Shown here: piece after piece, positions 1 to 15,600 of the stretch
Numbering within the stretch: position 1 is the stretch's first letter
Layout of the letters: each line of letters begins with the position of its first letter
Source: Paratrimastix pyriformis
Taxonomy: Eukaryota; Preaxostyla; Paratrimastigidae
NCBI GenBank assembly: GCA_027972325.1
Contig: JAPMOS010000009.1
Location: 211,001-275,000, forward strand
Length of the DNA: 64,000 bases
Direction of reading: 5' to 3'
Notes under the pieces: generated by a model
The model's input: only the letters and a program-made list of their open reading frames with translations
Databases searched by the model: none
What the model was told of the DNA's origin: nothing
Position numbers and translations under genes: made by a program

Positions 1-186
1 TCACGCCCACCCTGGCCCTGTACGGTGGTGCTGGCCAAGGGTCGGCACTCTCCCCGGCCAAGTATGCATCACCCCGGGATAGTCTGGCCGCGCCGGCGCC
101 CAGTGGGGGGCTATCACCCCGGAGATTGGGGTCCCTGTCCGGCGACGGGATGGTCACCCGGGCCGAGATGTGCACCACGGATGAGG

Positions 187-535
187 TCCGTCTGTGTGTC
201 TGGGTGTCTGTGTGTCTGTGTCTGTGTGTCTGTGTCTGGGTGTCTGTGTGTCTGTGTGTCTGTGTCTGTGTGTCTGTGTGTCTGTGTGTCTGTGTGTCTG
301 TGTGTCTGTGTCTGTGTCTGTGTGTCTGTGTCTGTGTGTCTGGGTGTCTGTGTGTCTGTGTCTGTGTGTCTGTGTCTGTGTGTCTGTGTGTCTGTGTGTC
401 TGGGTGTCTGGGTGTCTGGGTGTCTGGGTGTCTGGGTGTCTGGGTGTCTGTGTGTCTGTGTCTGTGTCTGGGTGTCTGTGTGTCTGTGTGTCTGTGTCTG
501 TGTCTGTGTGTCTGTGTGTCTGTGTGTCTGTCGGG
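187..535. repeat. (TGTGTCTG)n / (GGGTGTCTG)n microsatellite
   Basis: About 350 bases of TGTGTCTG and GGGTGTCTG units, with no non-repeat interruption. It starts directly after GATGAG at a possible 5' splice site (GTCCGTCTG), so it is probably the start of an expanded intron of the LRR gene. The flanks share a near-copy of CTGTCCGGCGACGGGATGG (138-156 and 529-547). Long open frames across it are artefacts of the repeat. Confidence 0.9.
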
Positions 536-759
536 TGACGGGATGGTCATGCTTGCCTGCCCTTTGGCGCGACACATGCTGCTGATGTGAGCTGTACCAT
601 GTGATGGACCCCTGTCTGTCCTGATTTCCGGTTTCGGATATTGACGTGCTCTTCCGCCTGAGCGCTTTGCCGTTGACTGACCCCTTGTTTAATGGCCGTC
701 CGTTTTTTTTTTCTCATGAATTTGGGGTGACTTGTGATGGTTGGGCTCCGTCGCTCCAG

Positions 760-2835
<2,076 letters not shown>

Positions 2836-3192
2836 GGAGATGCCTCCGGTGGTGGGCGGAGTTGGCGCTTTGACGTACCTTCTGCCCGTTTTATGGATTG
2901 ACTTCTTTCCTGTTTTCTTTTTCGTACTATGATAGTCTTTCGTTTTTTTGGCGTGATGTTCTCTTTGGATTTGTTTTTGCGTGGGTTTCCTTGACCCTGC
3001 TCGATTTTCTGTTTCTTTTTTTTTCCTGGGGCCCTGCTCCCAGAGGCTCCCGTTTCTTTTTTTTGTTCGGGGCCCTGCTCCCGAGGAACAAGCTCGAGTG
3101 TCGGAGAAGAGCCGTATCACTATGAGAGAACACAAAGTCCATCGCACACTTTACTCACGATTCGCGTCGTTCATGGCAGAAGCTCAACTTAA
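2836..3192. other. Tail-to-tail intergenic region
   Basis: Lies between the stop of the + strand LRR gene and the stop of the - strand kinase gene. It is T-rich on the + strand, with a 14-base direct repeat (GGGGCCCTGCTCCC near 3029 and 3071). I see no gene in it. Confidence 0.6.
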
Positions 3193-4632
3193 TCAAGGTT
3201 CACCAGGAAGAAGGTGCTCGTGTAAGTCGATGCTGGCCATCTCCTTGGGCACGCGTTTCCCAGATTTCTTCGTCTTCTTGGCCAGTGGCTTGTAGGGATG
3301 GAGTCGGACCTCCGCACCCAATACGTCCACCACCTAGGTCGCGTGAAGCAGAATGATGAAAAACTGATTGCTGGCGGCCAGACCTGCCGCATTGTGGGAC
3401 GGGCCTCAGGGCTTTGGTCCCAGCACTGGCGAAGGAGGGCCATGAAAGCCGATGGGAAACCACTGTCATCGTCGGGTGGCAGGGGTGGTCGGACGCCGGC
3501 AACCACCTGATTCATGGCTTGCAGGGGCGCCACGCCAGCCCAGGGCTCCTGCCGTGTGACCAACTCCCAGAGAACAACCTGGAACGAAGAAAAGTTTGAA
3601 TGCAAAAAAAAAAAACCGGCTGACCCCAAACGAATAAACGTCGGAGGGCAGCCAGGCGTGGCTGTTGCCCTGCAGTACCTCAGGGCTGGCCCAACCTACG
3701 TAATCAAAGTTGAATGATCCCAAATTTTGTCCATCCGACGGACCCATGGTCCCTGCCGCTGCGGTCGTCCTTGCGCTCGCCTCATGAGACATCCGCGAGA
3801 TTCCGAAATCCGCGACCTTGACCCGCATATCGCCCGTCACCAGCATGTTCTGGGATTTGATGTCCCTAAATCGCCGGCGCAGTCAGGAAAACAGCGATGA
3901 AGTCGGCAAGTGCCATCGCAGACCGATGGAACAGAGGTGGGTGGAGGCTGTGAAGGTAGCTGACGCCTGCCGGGTGGGACAAAATCGGAATCAGCATCAA
4001 GCCAGCGATGATGACAACGAAGACAGACCGCGGGCCATGTCAAAGGCCATCCGAAGACGCAACTCCATGGGAAGCTCGCGCTTGGGGTCGCGCAAGATTC
4101 CAGAAAGGGATCCATTCTCGAGGTATTCCGTCACAATCCAGCGGGGTTCCTCGGTGGTGGCGCCGATCAGAGACACGACGTATGGATGTCGCAGTGTCCG
4201 CAGGAGGGCCACCTCTTGGTCAAATTGTCGGATCTGTTCCGAGGAGCCTTGCTGGGGATAAAGGGACTGGGCGGGCGGGGATGGGTGGGATGAGTTGCTG
4301 TTGAGATGAGGGCGGACCTTGACGGCAACGATGGTTCCGTTGAAATCCGCCCTGAACACCTCGCCAAAGGCACCGTGACCAATCTGAGAAAGGAATGAAA
4401 TGATTTGCCAGACTCCAACACCCGGACTGACCTGCTCGAGTCTCTTGAGGCCTGCAAAGTCGACCTTGGCAATTTGGTCGACGCTCCATCGTTTGATGGC
4501 CTTGCGGGCCCGTTGCCACATGAAGCAGACAAGAACCAAGGGGGTGATGACCAAGGCGGCCCCGCAGGAGGAGGTCAAGATGATCCACCAGAGGTTGGAC
4601 GGCGGCTGCGGAGCTGGTGTGGCGAAAGTCAT
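3193..4632 (-). other. Transmembrane segment and TKL kinase domain of the Cache receptor kinase
   Basis: Domain entry for the C-terminal end of the gene above. It reads WWIILTSSCGAALVITPLVL (membrane span), a juxtamembrane segment, the glycine-rich loop, the VAVK lysine, the HRD and DFG aspartates, and SPE in place of APE. The C-terminal tail is basic (KPLAKKTKKSGKR). Donors in this part are GTCAG, GTCCG, GTCTG, GTCTG, GTCAG and GTCTG. Confidence 0.9.
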
Positions 4633-7600
4633 CAGTCTTGAGGGATGGAGGAGTCCAGACCAGAATTCACCAAGAGATGAAAAGTGCCTAAAAGGTCCCA
4701 GGTCTCATCGCCACTTCTGACCGAAACAGAATAACGATAGTTTCCGGGGGTTGAGATGTTGCCGACGCCCACGAAATTGGTGTCGGAGCAACTCCAAATC
4801 ACGGCGCTTGCCGAGGGTGAGCTGGGATCCCACGTCAGGTTCACTAAGGGATGCGACATGACCAAGGCCGCCTTTGTGCAAGGGTAGGTGTTCCAGAATT
4901 CGTCGCGAGTTGTCACCTGAAGGGTGAATTCGGATCCAATCGTGATCTCATGGGGGGCCACGACGATGGAACTATTCGAAGAAGGAAAGCCTAGAAACAA
5001 CGAGGTCTCTGAATTGCAAACAAAGGGGAAAAAAAAGACCTGACACTCTGTAAAGGGTCAGCTCTTGAAGGACTGCTTTGCCACTGGCATCGAGAACTTT
5101 GAGGCTGCTGGCACGGGGTGTGTCGGTTCCCGGCCATGTGGCACGATAATGATGAGAGGTCTCGTCCGTGTCGTCGCAATCCAGATGGGGACGGACGTCA
5201 TCCAAGAGCAACACCGCGAAGGTGGGAGGATCCTCAGCGTCGGAACAATGAAAGTTGTTCAAGTGGGCATCAACTGCCTCAAAGACCAAGACGAACGGTG
5301 ACCGGGCAAGAATAATGGAGGGCACAGAGCCAAAGACGATGGCGTCAAAGCTCCCTAAAAGGGGATTGTGTGAACTGTCCGTCCCAAAAAGAATGCAAAC
5401 CATGACGAATCTCAATTGGCGGCAAATCTCGAGCTGCTGGGGTGGGGGAGTCCGAGCACACAGCCCGAATTCTGTGTGTCTTCGCCTCGGTGGGCACCCA
5501 GGTTGCCTGAAAGCGGTCATCAGGGAGGCAACGCCACGCAACATCGGGGAGCGCGGAATTGCGATCCGTGTCGAAGAGGCTGTAAACGGCGCTGGGATCG
5601 GAGACCCCGCTGCATGGGTACGCCACACCAGAGAGTTGGACAAAACCCAGTGTGACCTGAAGAGAAAGGCCAGCGATGGCATGTCGGGGACTCTCCGCTT
5701 CGAATGCCACAAAAGACGGCCGGAGATAGGACGGCGCTCCGGCGGGAAGGCAGTCCTCAAGAAGAGGACGATCGGCGGCAATGGTGACGGCATCCCACGG
5801 ATCGGCAGTCCCACCAAGGTAGACAGTTTTCGAAAAGTACTGGACCGAAGAGGCACTGAAGGTGTGAGCGGGCGACCAACCCTCGCGAATCTGGAACCAA
5901 AGGCTCTCGTTGGTATTTGTCACGGTCGGCAAAGGAACACTGCCGAGAGGGACCAGTTGTCCATCGGGCACACGAAGACGGAACGTCATCGGGTTGAGAT
6001 TGTTCGTGGGGTAGACCATGGCGAGCCAGGCAGGGTCGTTGATGGTGAGGTTGCTTTTGATGAATTGGCAGGCCGGCGTGGAGTTGTAATGGGGGCTCCA
6101 GCAATTCAAAAACGAGTATCTGAGCCCAGAGCCCCGGTGTGCTGCCATGAGGAGCCCCGTTCGTCCACGGTTCGTCGCTGCAATCGCCTCCGCCAGGCGT
6201 GATAATGGCTCGCGGAGAAGCACGGGGTCTGTGCTGCGGCTTGCGGCTCGAATCTTGAAGGAATTCGTGTGGGATGGCAGGATCGAGCAATTGCAGACCA
6301 ATTCGGGCAAATCTGTTGTGCTGGCAAGGAGGGTCACAACTTGAGGAGCCCACGACTCGCTGCGGCACTGGCGCGAGACACACTTGGAGGCCTTGTTCGC
6401 GACTTGGACAGCCACCACCTTGGCACCCGATTGAGTCCGCACATACGTGGCCAACCCCGAGTAGCTGTCTGCGGCGAGATCCGGCTGAGTGGGCAGCCAC
6501 CCATCTGGGGCCGTGAACCAATACTGCAGGCTGGGATCATAAGGACTGTCCCCTTGGGACAGTTGGTCCCATGACGATAGATCGAACGGCAGAACCGAGC
6601 CACTGTCGTTTAGGGCGAAGACATGAGGTAGATCGTTCTTGAACACGGCAGAGACACGGGCAAATCCCAGGTATGAAGAATTCAGCAACCGTTGCGCCTG
6701 ATCGCAGAACGAGAGGCTCTGGAAAATGGCACTGGTATGACAGCTAAACACCATCAAAAAGTCGCGCTCCTTGCGCGAGGTCGTGGAGAGTGAGAGCCCG
6801 AAGCCTAAACCAGTCATCACCCGGTCGAAAAAACAAAGGGAACCAGACCAGTTTGGTAGTTCGCGAAGATTTGGAAGAGATGAGTCAACCGGTTCTGAAC
6901 AGCCGAGATGTCCCGCAGGCTGACGAAGATGGAGCGCAAAGCCGCCGCCGATTCAACAATGGTCTGTGCGAATGAGTCACTGGCACACAGAGGCGTCAGG
7001 GAGCATTCCTGGCGGAGTGTTGGTGAAAAAGTCGGACAAAGATCAAACCTGCTCGTCATTCCTGTCGGCGGCGACATAGTGGGTCTGCCCGGAGGGGACG
7101 ACAAATGTGCGAACAATGCCCTTTCCGGGCAAGGCCGATGGAGCTGGAGTCTTTGCGGTCCAGCCTTTCCCTTGGCGGAACCACTGCTCCGCACGAAAGG
7201 CATACTCGACACCGGTTTGAGGGGACTCCATTTTAAGAGGAAGGCCCTGATCCGTCAGCGGGAAGGACCGGACGAGGGGATCGTAGAAGCGCGCGTCCAC
7301 AAACTTCGGGAAATGACGCGAAGAAGTCAAAGAGATCGAACCCCCCCACAGAAGCATGCCAGACCTGTCCGATGTAATGCGTCGCCAGGGAACGACAGAG
7401 AGCTGAGGATGAGGTGGTTTGGTGCCAACAGTTGGTGATCAGAAAAAGGGGAGAGATTGAATCGCCCCGGAGTCCAAGGAAGAAGTGGATCAAGTCTCCT
7501 TGCCCGAAGGCCTGAATGGAACGCATCATCATGGGGAAGATCTCGGTCATGTTATCATGGACGGCAATGAGGTCTTGCTTGGCCAACTGCAAAAGAGGAA

Positions 7601-9576
7601 TCGCAGGTGAAGCCTGCTTGGATCCCGCAACAGACATGGTGAACAATGGGAATCATTTCGCTGTAACCGAGACACTCGGTGTCAGACAGAGGTGGTTCGG
7701 AGATCTCATGGCGGGCAGCGGCTCGTCCAAAAGGAATCGATCGCAAAGAAAATTCCGAGAAGGAAGCTGGCAGAGTGTAAGAATGGCAGAGAGGATCTCA
7801 CCACAGACAAAAGCCGATGACATTGTCGTTCAGGACGTAAGTGCCATCCAAGTTTGCCCTCCAAAACGCAGTCTGGTCCAGCCGTTCGGTCGCGGACTGA
7901 TCGTGGCTGGTGGAGAAGTTTTCGATTGCACCTTGGTGGTCGAGAGCCACAAAGTGGGCCCTCATTTGACGGAAAACGAGGCCAACATAGCAGAGATTCT
8001 CCCGTCGGGTCAACCAGGCGCACACACCAGAGAGGGTCGTGTGACAAAACTGTCAAAGAACGAGTAAAAAAGTGAACGAAGGACAAACAAACCTCGATGT
8101 ACCAGAGCATGTTGTTGTCCAAACCAAGGAAAAGAGCAGAGGCGTAGCCTAAAGAGGAATACAATGAGCATCGAGGAAGAGGATCAGACCGTTCTGCGAA
8201 TCCTCTAAGATCTCCACCAACATCTTGAAAGTGTCTGCGTCAGTCAGATTGGACAGGGAAGCGACCGGCAATTGGGTAGATCTCTCTGGAAAACACAACC
8301 TTGAGCGGATGACGACAAATCTGCGGACCCACGAGTTTGGAGAGAGCTCCGGTTGTCCACGAGGAAACCTTCTGGGAGATACAGGGCTGGGTGGCGAAAG
8401 GCGTGCGGATGAGAACAAAATGCGTGAACAAACCTCGTTGACCATTCGGTCCGATGAAAGATAGACAATAACACCTGTCCTTGTGACCGTTCGGGAGTAG
8501 GATTGGTAGGCATCCGGCCCCATTGGGCTGATGAATGGCTAGCAAGCAGAGTGTTCGGTGGATAGATGGAGGTGGAGGTGAATAACCTTCTGAAAAGTCC
8601 ACCCGTTGTCTTGCTCGTACCAGGGAAGCTGCGCCACATTGAAATCATCAACCGAGGTTTCAAGGAGTTTGACTGTTGTTCCAGATGAGTCCAATTCGAA
8701 GGATCGGAGTTTCCGGTCAAAAAAGACGGCGCTTGAATATTTGTGACCGATGCGTGAGTTCGGCGGGACACGGTTGCATCCTGGGGAGAGACAATCGATG
8801 AGGCCAAACCAGAGTGAAAAGGACGAAAGCCAGACCAAGTTGGGACTGGGCCAGGCTTTGGTTTTTGCATGTCACCACTGCGAAATATTTGCCATCAAAC
8901 ATCATGCGGATATTGATAGCGTCACTAAGAAAGAGATCTGAAGGCTGTGATGAGGAAAATGACACAGACGGCGACAAATAATCTTCCATGTAGCGACTCA
9001 GGTAGGTCAATTCCCGACCAACTTCCAAATTACTCGGGTCCACCTGCATCACGAGGTCATCCAGAACGTTTTGGGCAAAGCTGTTCTTGACACAGGTGGT
9101 CGGGATCACGGGCTCGGAGGCAAGACGGGACGCGAAGAAGCGACAAGAGCACCCAGCATCGAGCTGAACCTCAGTGACGTAGAGACTACAAGGAGTGGAG
9201 GTCAAAATGGTCTTGCGGCAAAGGCCCGCAAGGACCTCGTTTGGAAAACATCCCAGCCATCGATCCAAGTCTCCGAACGTGATTGGTGTTTGCCTAATGG
9301 GATTGCCCACAAGGAACGGTTGTGTGGGGCGAACGAATCGCCCATCCCTGAGGCCTTGTGGCTCGGCCCGAATCCAGGGGGGTGGATTGGATCCTTCACA
9401 TAGCCGAAATCATCCAAAGTGTAGAATAGATCGGGCGTGGCAGTCTGCGAGACAAAGATACGGAAAGGAATGTTTTCGTGAAAAAAGGGAATCGCATGCG
9501 CATACCGTTTCTCGTAGCGTGGTATTTGAGGTGACCCTGGAGAAACTGCGTCCTCGCAAATACAGCATGTGTGTGT

Positions 9577-9607
<31 letters not shown>

Positions 9608-12600
9608 GGGGCTGGAGTGGACCTCTACTTTGCGGTGTTCCACACTCCGGCGGCCTTGTGGACTGCTTGACTATGGCGCTTCCTCGTGGTGGACTGTGCC
9701 TACACTTCTTGCGGTGTTCCTCTCTCTTTGAAATCAGATTCCATTTCTTGGGTGTTCTTCCTCTCTTGGGGGAAGGGGGGGGGGGGGGGGGGGGGGAGGG
9801 AGGGAGGGGGAGGGAGGGAGGGGGACGCTCTCACATCGGAGCGGCGGACCGAATTGGAGATGATACCGATGTAGCGACACCCCGCCTCCAGTGCTAGAGC
9901 ACACTCCGGGAGCTCCCCACCGTAAGCGGCACATGTGAGAACCTGTTTCGCCGCCGAGGATGATGGGTTGAAGCAGAGCAGACAAACCCGATACGATTGA
10001 CCATCCGGATAGACAACTCCAAGAAAAAGCTCAAATCCGTTCTGAAATGTTTGTAGAATCGGCAAAAGGGTGGCGAATGTTTTGAGCGCAGCCGATTCGT
10101 TTCCGTACCCAAGAAACGAGTCTGACATCGAGGCGAGAGCCCGAACCGCATCGATTGCCCAGCTGACCTCGGGTCGATCGGTGTTCACCTCGGTGGCGAA
10201 AAGAGGATCTTCGGTGAGGAAACGGTTCGAGACGATCCTGATGCCCTCTTGGGTCGTCTTGACGAGGCTCTGGCCCAAGTATCCATTCAAGAGTTGGAAC
10301 TGAGAGATCGGGGATGAAGAAGAGCGGGCGTTGTTTTGGCTTTCATCAGACCTGAAACAGTGGGGTCCAACCATTTTGCTGGATATACCAAGGACGTTGG
10401 GTATAATTGTAATAATTCTCCGTGACATTGGGGTTTGCAGGGTTATCCATGAACTTTCCCATTGACGAAAGGCGGAACGTACGAATGCGCGTATCCCCGA
10501 ACTTGGTCTGGGAGACCCACTGACCCACAAACGGGGCATCCCCCGAACAGAGGGCATTCTCCCGCCCGATCTGATGGAGGCAACTCATAACCGCAACGAA
10601 GAAATTGGGGTGTGCCAGAATCAACTGTGACTGGCGATCCTGCACAAATAATGACGGTTAGTAGGCCAGGGAGGGGCCACGGACGAAGAGCATCAATGCC
10701 TTCACAAGGGGTACGAATCCCTGTGTGGGGTTGCTGATCAGGGAGTCGCTGATGTGCGCGTTGAGGTAGTGGACAGCGGAATGAGCTTGCGAGTGGGAAA
10801 CTCGGTCCCAGGTCAGGCACGGTTCTGCGTGCAGATGTCTTGCGGACACCCGCCCTTGGTCGGAATATCCCTTGATGGATTTGACGTAGAGATCGGAGAA
10901 AAGGCCGTACTATGAACCAGAAGGAGAGAGTGAAGGACTCCCAAAGGCCTCCGACCTGCCAACCCGAGGTATTCCCCCATGAGGGCTGTTCCTCGATCGA
11001 GAAGGCCTGGTCTTCGACAAAGAGAGGCTCCTGGGAAAACATTGCGGACGAACGAAATCCGAGTGGGTCGGACCTGGGATCGGAATGATCCTGAGAAATC
11101 AAGCACGAAAACACGACGGTGCCCATCAGCGCCATACAGTGCATCGTTTCGGACATAGCCCAAATACTTGGCGGAATCGCCGGCTGCCGCTTGGAGCCGT
11201 GCGCAGGCCGCCTTCACGGCATCTGTGGCAAGGTCCAGGTGAAAACACGGCTGGATGGTGTAGGCCGACGTGTGGTTCGTCAGAAGGGTCACCTCGTCAC
11301 CGTACCCTGCGAAAAGTCAAGTGACAATCAAGAGGAGGGACACCAACCGAATTGGAATTGTTGGAAAGCGTCCATCAAAGTGCCGAAAATATCCTGAACG
11401 CCACGAGGTGTCGAGGCGGTGGCAGCTTGGCGAGGAAGCGACTGATTTTCTGCGAGCTCGTTAACAAGGAACTCTGCAGGGAGAGTGCACGGCAAATCGC
11501 GCGGTGACCGAAGCGCCCCAATCACTACATCGGGACTGTCACGAACATAGACTTGCAGGTCATCGTGGGTTGGGTACTGTCGAAAGTTGGCTGATTAGTT
11601 GAGTGCGAGCAGAAAAACAGACTGTCCAGCCCTGGCGAAGCGAAAACCAGGAGGATTGACAGGCTGGGAAATGATTTTGGACAGCAAGGGCCGTAGTCGG
11701 ACGTCCATTTTCGTCGAGGTTGAAGTAATGCATGGCATCGTCGCGAAATACCCGCTCATCTTGGACTCCGCCAATCCAGCGCGTTTTCCAATGGGCGGTG
11801 GCCATTCTGCAAACCTCCGCTGGGGCACGCTCGCAATTCTGGGGGGGATCTCACTCCTGCCGGTTCGATAGACTGCCTCCAGACCAGGAGTTCAACGTAA
11901 CGAGTGCAGTCCTTTCGGGCAAAGAAAACGGCATTTGCCCAGCCTATTTGCGCGCTAGGACAAAATTCTTCTGAGAAGAGCCAGCAGACCGTTGTCGTTG
12001 AGCCGGCTGTGCGAATAGAGAATGTGGAAGTGGTCCGAGTAATTGTTTCCGACAAGTGCCGCCGACTGGTTGTGGAGACTGACGACAACATTCTGGGCAA
12101 ACCTACAGTGCGCTCGCAAACAAGAACGAGAAAGGAAATGGGGGCAACCTTCTCCACAAGTTATTCGCGTGTCCTGGAGGTTCCAGGCGCAGCCGATGAC
12201 CACTGAAAATGCCTGCCGACGTGTGACGAACTCGGACACTTGCAGCACAATCTGAAGGAAATATTCCGCGAATCAAGGTCAGTGCTCCGCAGACTTGTTG
12301 AAGGAAGCAAGAAAATGGGGCCCCATTTCTGGTCACTCGTCATTTTCAACTCGGGCAGATCAGAAAAATCAAAAGATCGGGTTGCCAGAGGCTGGCTGGA
12401 CAACGAACAATTGTCGGGGAGCAGGAGAACTCGGAGATGCGTGTCCCCAAAGAGTGGGCGAGATGCCAGGAGTCTGGAACCAGTGGTCGGTAAAAGATAT
12501 CGGAACCACAGACAGGAGATAGTTGATCCCGAGTCGGCTGGCGAGCGAGCAATACGGGTCTTCACCAGACCATGGCAAGTGGCACGACTGGACCGACGCG

Positions 12601-15600
12601 TAGACTTGGTACAAAGATGGATGAAAAAATTCGGAATGATGAACAGACATTGATCCTCCTTCTGGATGAAACTCAAGGCAAATTCGAACCCTACCCAGTC
12701 CAAGTTAGGGGTGGGGGAGAGCAATAAAGACCGTTCGATTCGTAGATCAGTCCGTCCAACAGAGCACCCACAAGGCTCCGAACTCCATCCCACGATGAAA
12801 AGTTCATGTTCATATGTGCAAGCGTCGAGGGGGAGAACAACGACACCTCAAAGTTGGCGGCCCAGAAATCACTGTCGCTTTCATAGAGACGCTCGCTGGA
12901 GGCGGACCAGTCGGAGGCGAGAACCCATCCATCCATCGTTTTCACAAACGCTTGCACACGTGAATAGTCGCCACCCACGAGAATCTCAACGGAATCGAAA
13001 TCTGTCCAACCATCTCCTTGGTGGCACCAGGGCTAAAGAGATTGGGAGTCATAAATCGTGGAGACGCGAAGACAACAAAGACCTCATCCTGGAGGACAAA
13101 CAACCCAGGCCGAGAAGTCCTGCCCAGGACTAGTGAGGTGAGGGTGAGGGTGAGGGTGAGTGTGTGTAGAGCAAAGGGACTGATCAATCGGACAGGAAGG
13201 GTGAGTGCGAGGGTGAGTGCGAGGGTGAGTGCGAGGGTGAGTGCGAGGGTGAGTGCGAGGGTGAGTGCGAGGGTGAGTGCGAGGGTGAGTGCGAGGGTGA
13301 GGTGAGAAGTGGAAGCGCTTTCATCTCAGACCCTCCCCACTGAACGCTGCCTCAGCCTGTTGGAACTCTTGAACAGAGATCTCGGCTCCTTGGATGCCGC
13401 CATCAATGGGCGACACCACAAAAAAGTGTGTATAGTGGTCGTCCTCTGGAAAGATCAAAATAAAATAAAAAAAAGGATGAGTTCCCACCAGACCAAACCG
13501 GGTCGAACTCACAACCCCAATATAGTAGGTGCCTCTGCGGACGGTACAGGGCAAATAGCTCTGACCTGGGATGCTCGAACAGTCGCGGAGTTCGTAATAG
13601 TCCCTGGAGCTACAAACACAAATCGAATCCTGCGGAGAGAGCGCTGGGATGACCTGAGCTGAGCAATCTTCACGTTCAATGTTTCTCGCTGGCGATACTT
13701 CCGCAGGGTTTCCCAAAGTATCCGAAAAGCAGCGCTTTCGTTGTGAATTTCCGAAAGGGCGCCGGTTTGTTCCTGGGTTTGGGCCAAAGTGAGGACAATC
13801 CATCGAGAAATGTGGGCATCTGCTGAAGAATTGGCACAAGGTTCGTCAAAGGGTCGAAAAGATGCCGCAAGAACACCAAATCCGGTCTGGATGGTGTAGA
13901 AGTTTCCTTTGGTCGGCGCGAGAAAGGGCAACGCCGGATCGGAAGAGGAACCCCAGGGTTGGTTTGGGTCGGCCGCAGCTGGGAGCGTCAAATTGGTCGC
14001 GGAAAACTCACCGAAAGGGAAGGCGCGAATGACAACGCCTTCAGAAGAGAGCGCAAAACAGAGGGTGCGATTCGTCGTGGAGTTGGGATCGATCAATTCT
14101 TCGCTCAAGACTCCGACCTACTTCGGATTGGCAACCTGTGGAGTTTGAAGGGCATACAGACGAGATTTGTGGTGAAATTCTGTTGGCGCAACATGGCACA
14201 CACTGGTCTGTGATCATTCTCTTGACATCTCATCCAGATATAAACGCAATTCGGGCTGAAGCTGAGCACAAACACCGACTGGTAACCTACCAAAAAGTGG
14301 AATGTCATCTCTTCAATCAGCAAAGCGAAGAGACCGTCTCGAAAAGTGTGGGTGAGATTGGCGATGGCCTCGAACGCCCGCAAAGCCTCCTGGGCCGAGG
14401 GCGGCTTGGCGAAGGACTGCCAAGGCCCGAGACCTTGAGATGCCTGAGCGATCAGGGCATCCACAGAGAGACGAGCAAAAGATACGGCGGCACAAGTCTC
14501 GCTCATCGAGCATACCTGAACAAAAGACAAGTCTGGAGGTTGGAGGGAAGTCGGGCGGACAATGCCCGGGGCGTGGAAGGACCCCGCTACGAGTGTTGAG
14601 GTATCGACAGAGTAGGTGGCGAAGGGTCTCAGGTAGAACTGTGATAGGTGCCAGCCGAACCTCTGGAAAGGGGTGTGAGCTCCTGGTCAACATCACCCCC
14701 CCCCCCCACACACACACACAGACACAATCGCGCGAACTGACCTGGCGGAACCGCTGCTCATCGGCGACGTCGAAATCCCTGGTTGCGAACTCGGGATAGA
14801 GCAACGTGCCATTTTGATGCATCCGATAAATATGCACACGGTCGTCGTTGTAGAGCTTCTGCTTGCGAAACCCGACCAGCCACCGAGGATGGCCTTGCTC
14901 GAGGCACACCGAGACAGTCTGCGACAAAGAGAAATGATGTGGGTGAGTGATTCCTTCCGACAGGGGCCCCATAGCCGATAGCCGGCGGCGGCGGCCCGTC
15001 ACGAGGCAGTTCTCCACAAAATGCCGCATGCCTCCCAGAATGTCGGCAGACCGTCAGGGATGGGTGTGGTTTCCCCCAGGGTTACAGACCTCGAGGGACG
15101 GGGCCTCGCAGTTCATGACTTCCAGATAATCCTGCGAGCCCTTGAACTGGGCGAAGAGCCCGACGAAATCCGGGTGGCGATACTGCTGGGTGACCGACGC
15201 AGCGGCCAGGGCCAGGGCCAGGGCCCCATCCCAGGGGGTTGTCGACTGGTTTGCCAGACTGAGACTGGTGGCCAGGTCCGAGGCAACATGCAATGCAAGA
15301 GCTTTCCTCACGCAGGTCTCGTCAATCATCGGCTCCAGGTCAGGATACTGCTCGAGACAAGCCATTCCGCAAACGTTACTCCCGTAGTCAATCTGTGCGA
15401 TGGTCGTTCGCACGAGGTATTCCCGCTGAAAGCCATACGGCTTGTCGCCCTGAAGGACAAATGACGACCCGGTCTGGTTGACCCCGTCAATGGTCGCACA
15501 TGAATCGACCGGGACCCGTTTGAACTGGAGCCACCATTCACAGTCGTGGGTGTCAGAATCCTCGCACGGGGGGTTAGTCTCTGTGGTCCATTCACCAACT

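Noticed and set aside
187-535. CRISPR-like or tandem spacer array
   Set aside because: Units are 8-9 bases with no spacers, in a eukaryotic intron. It is an ordinary microsatellite.
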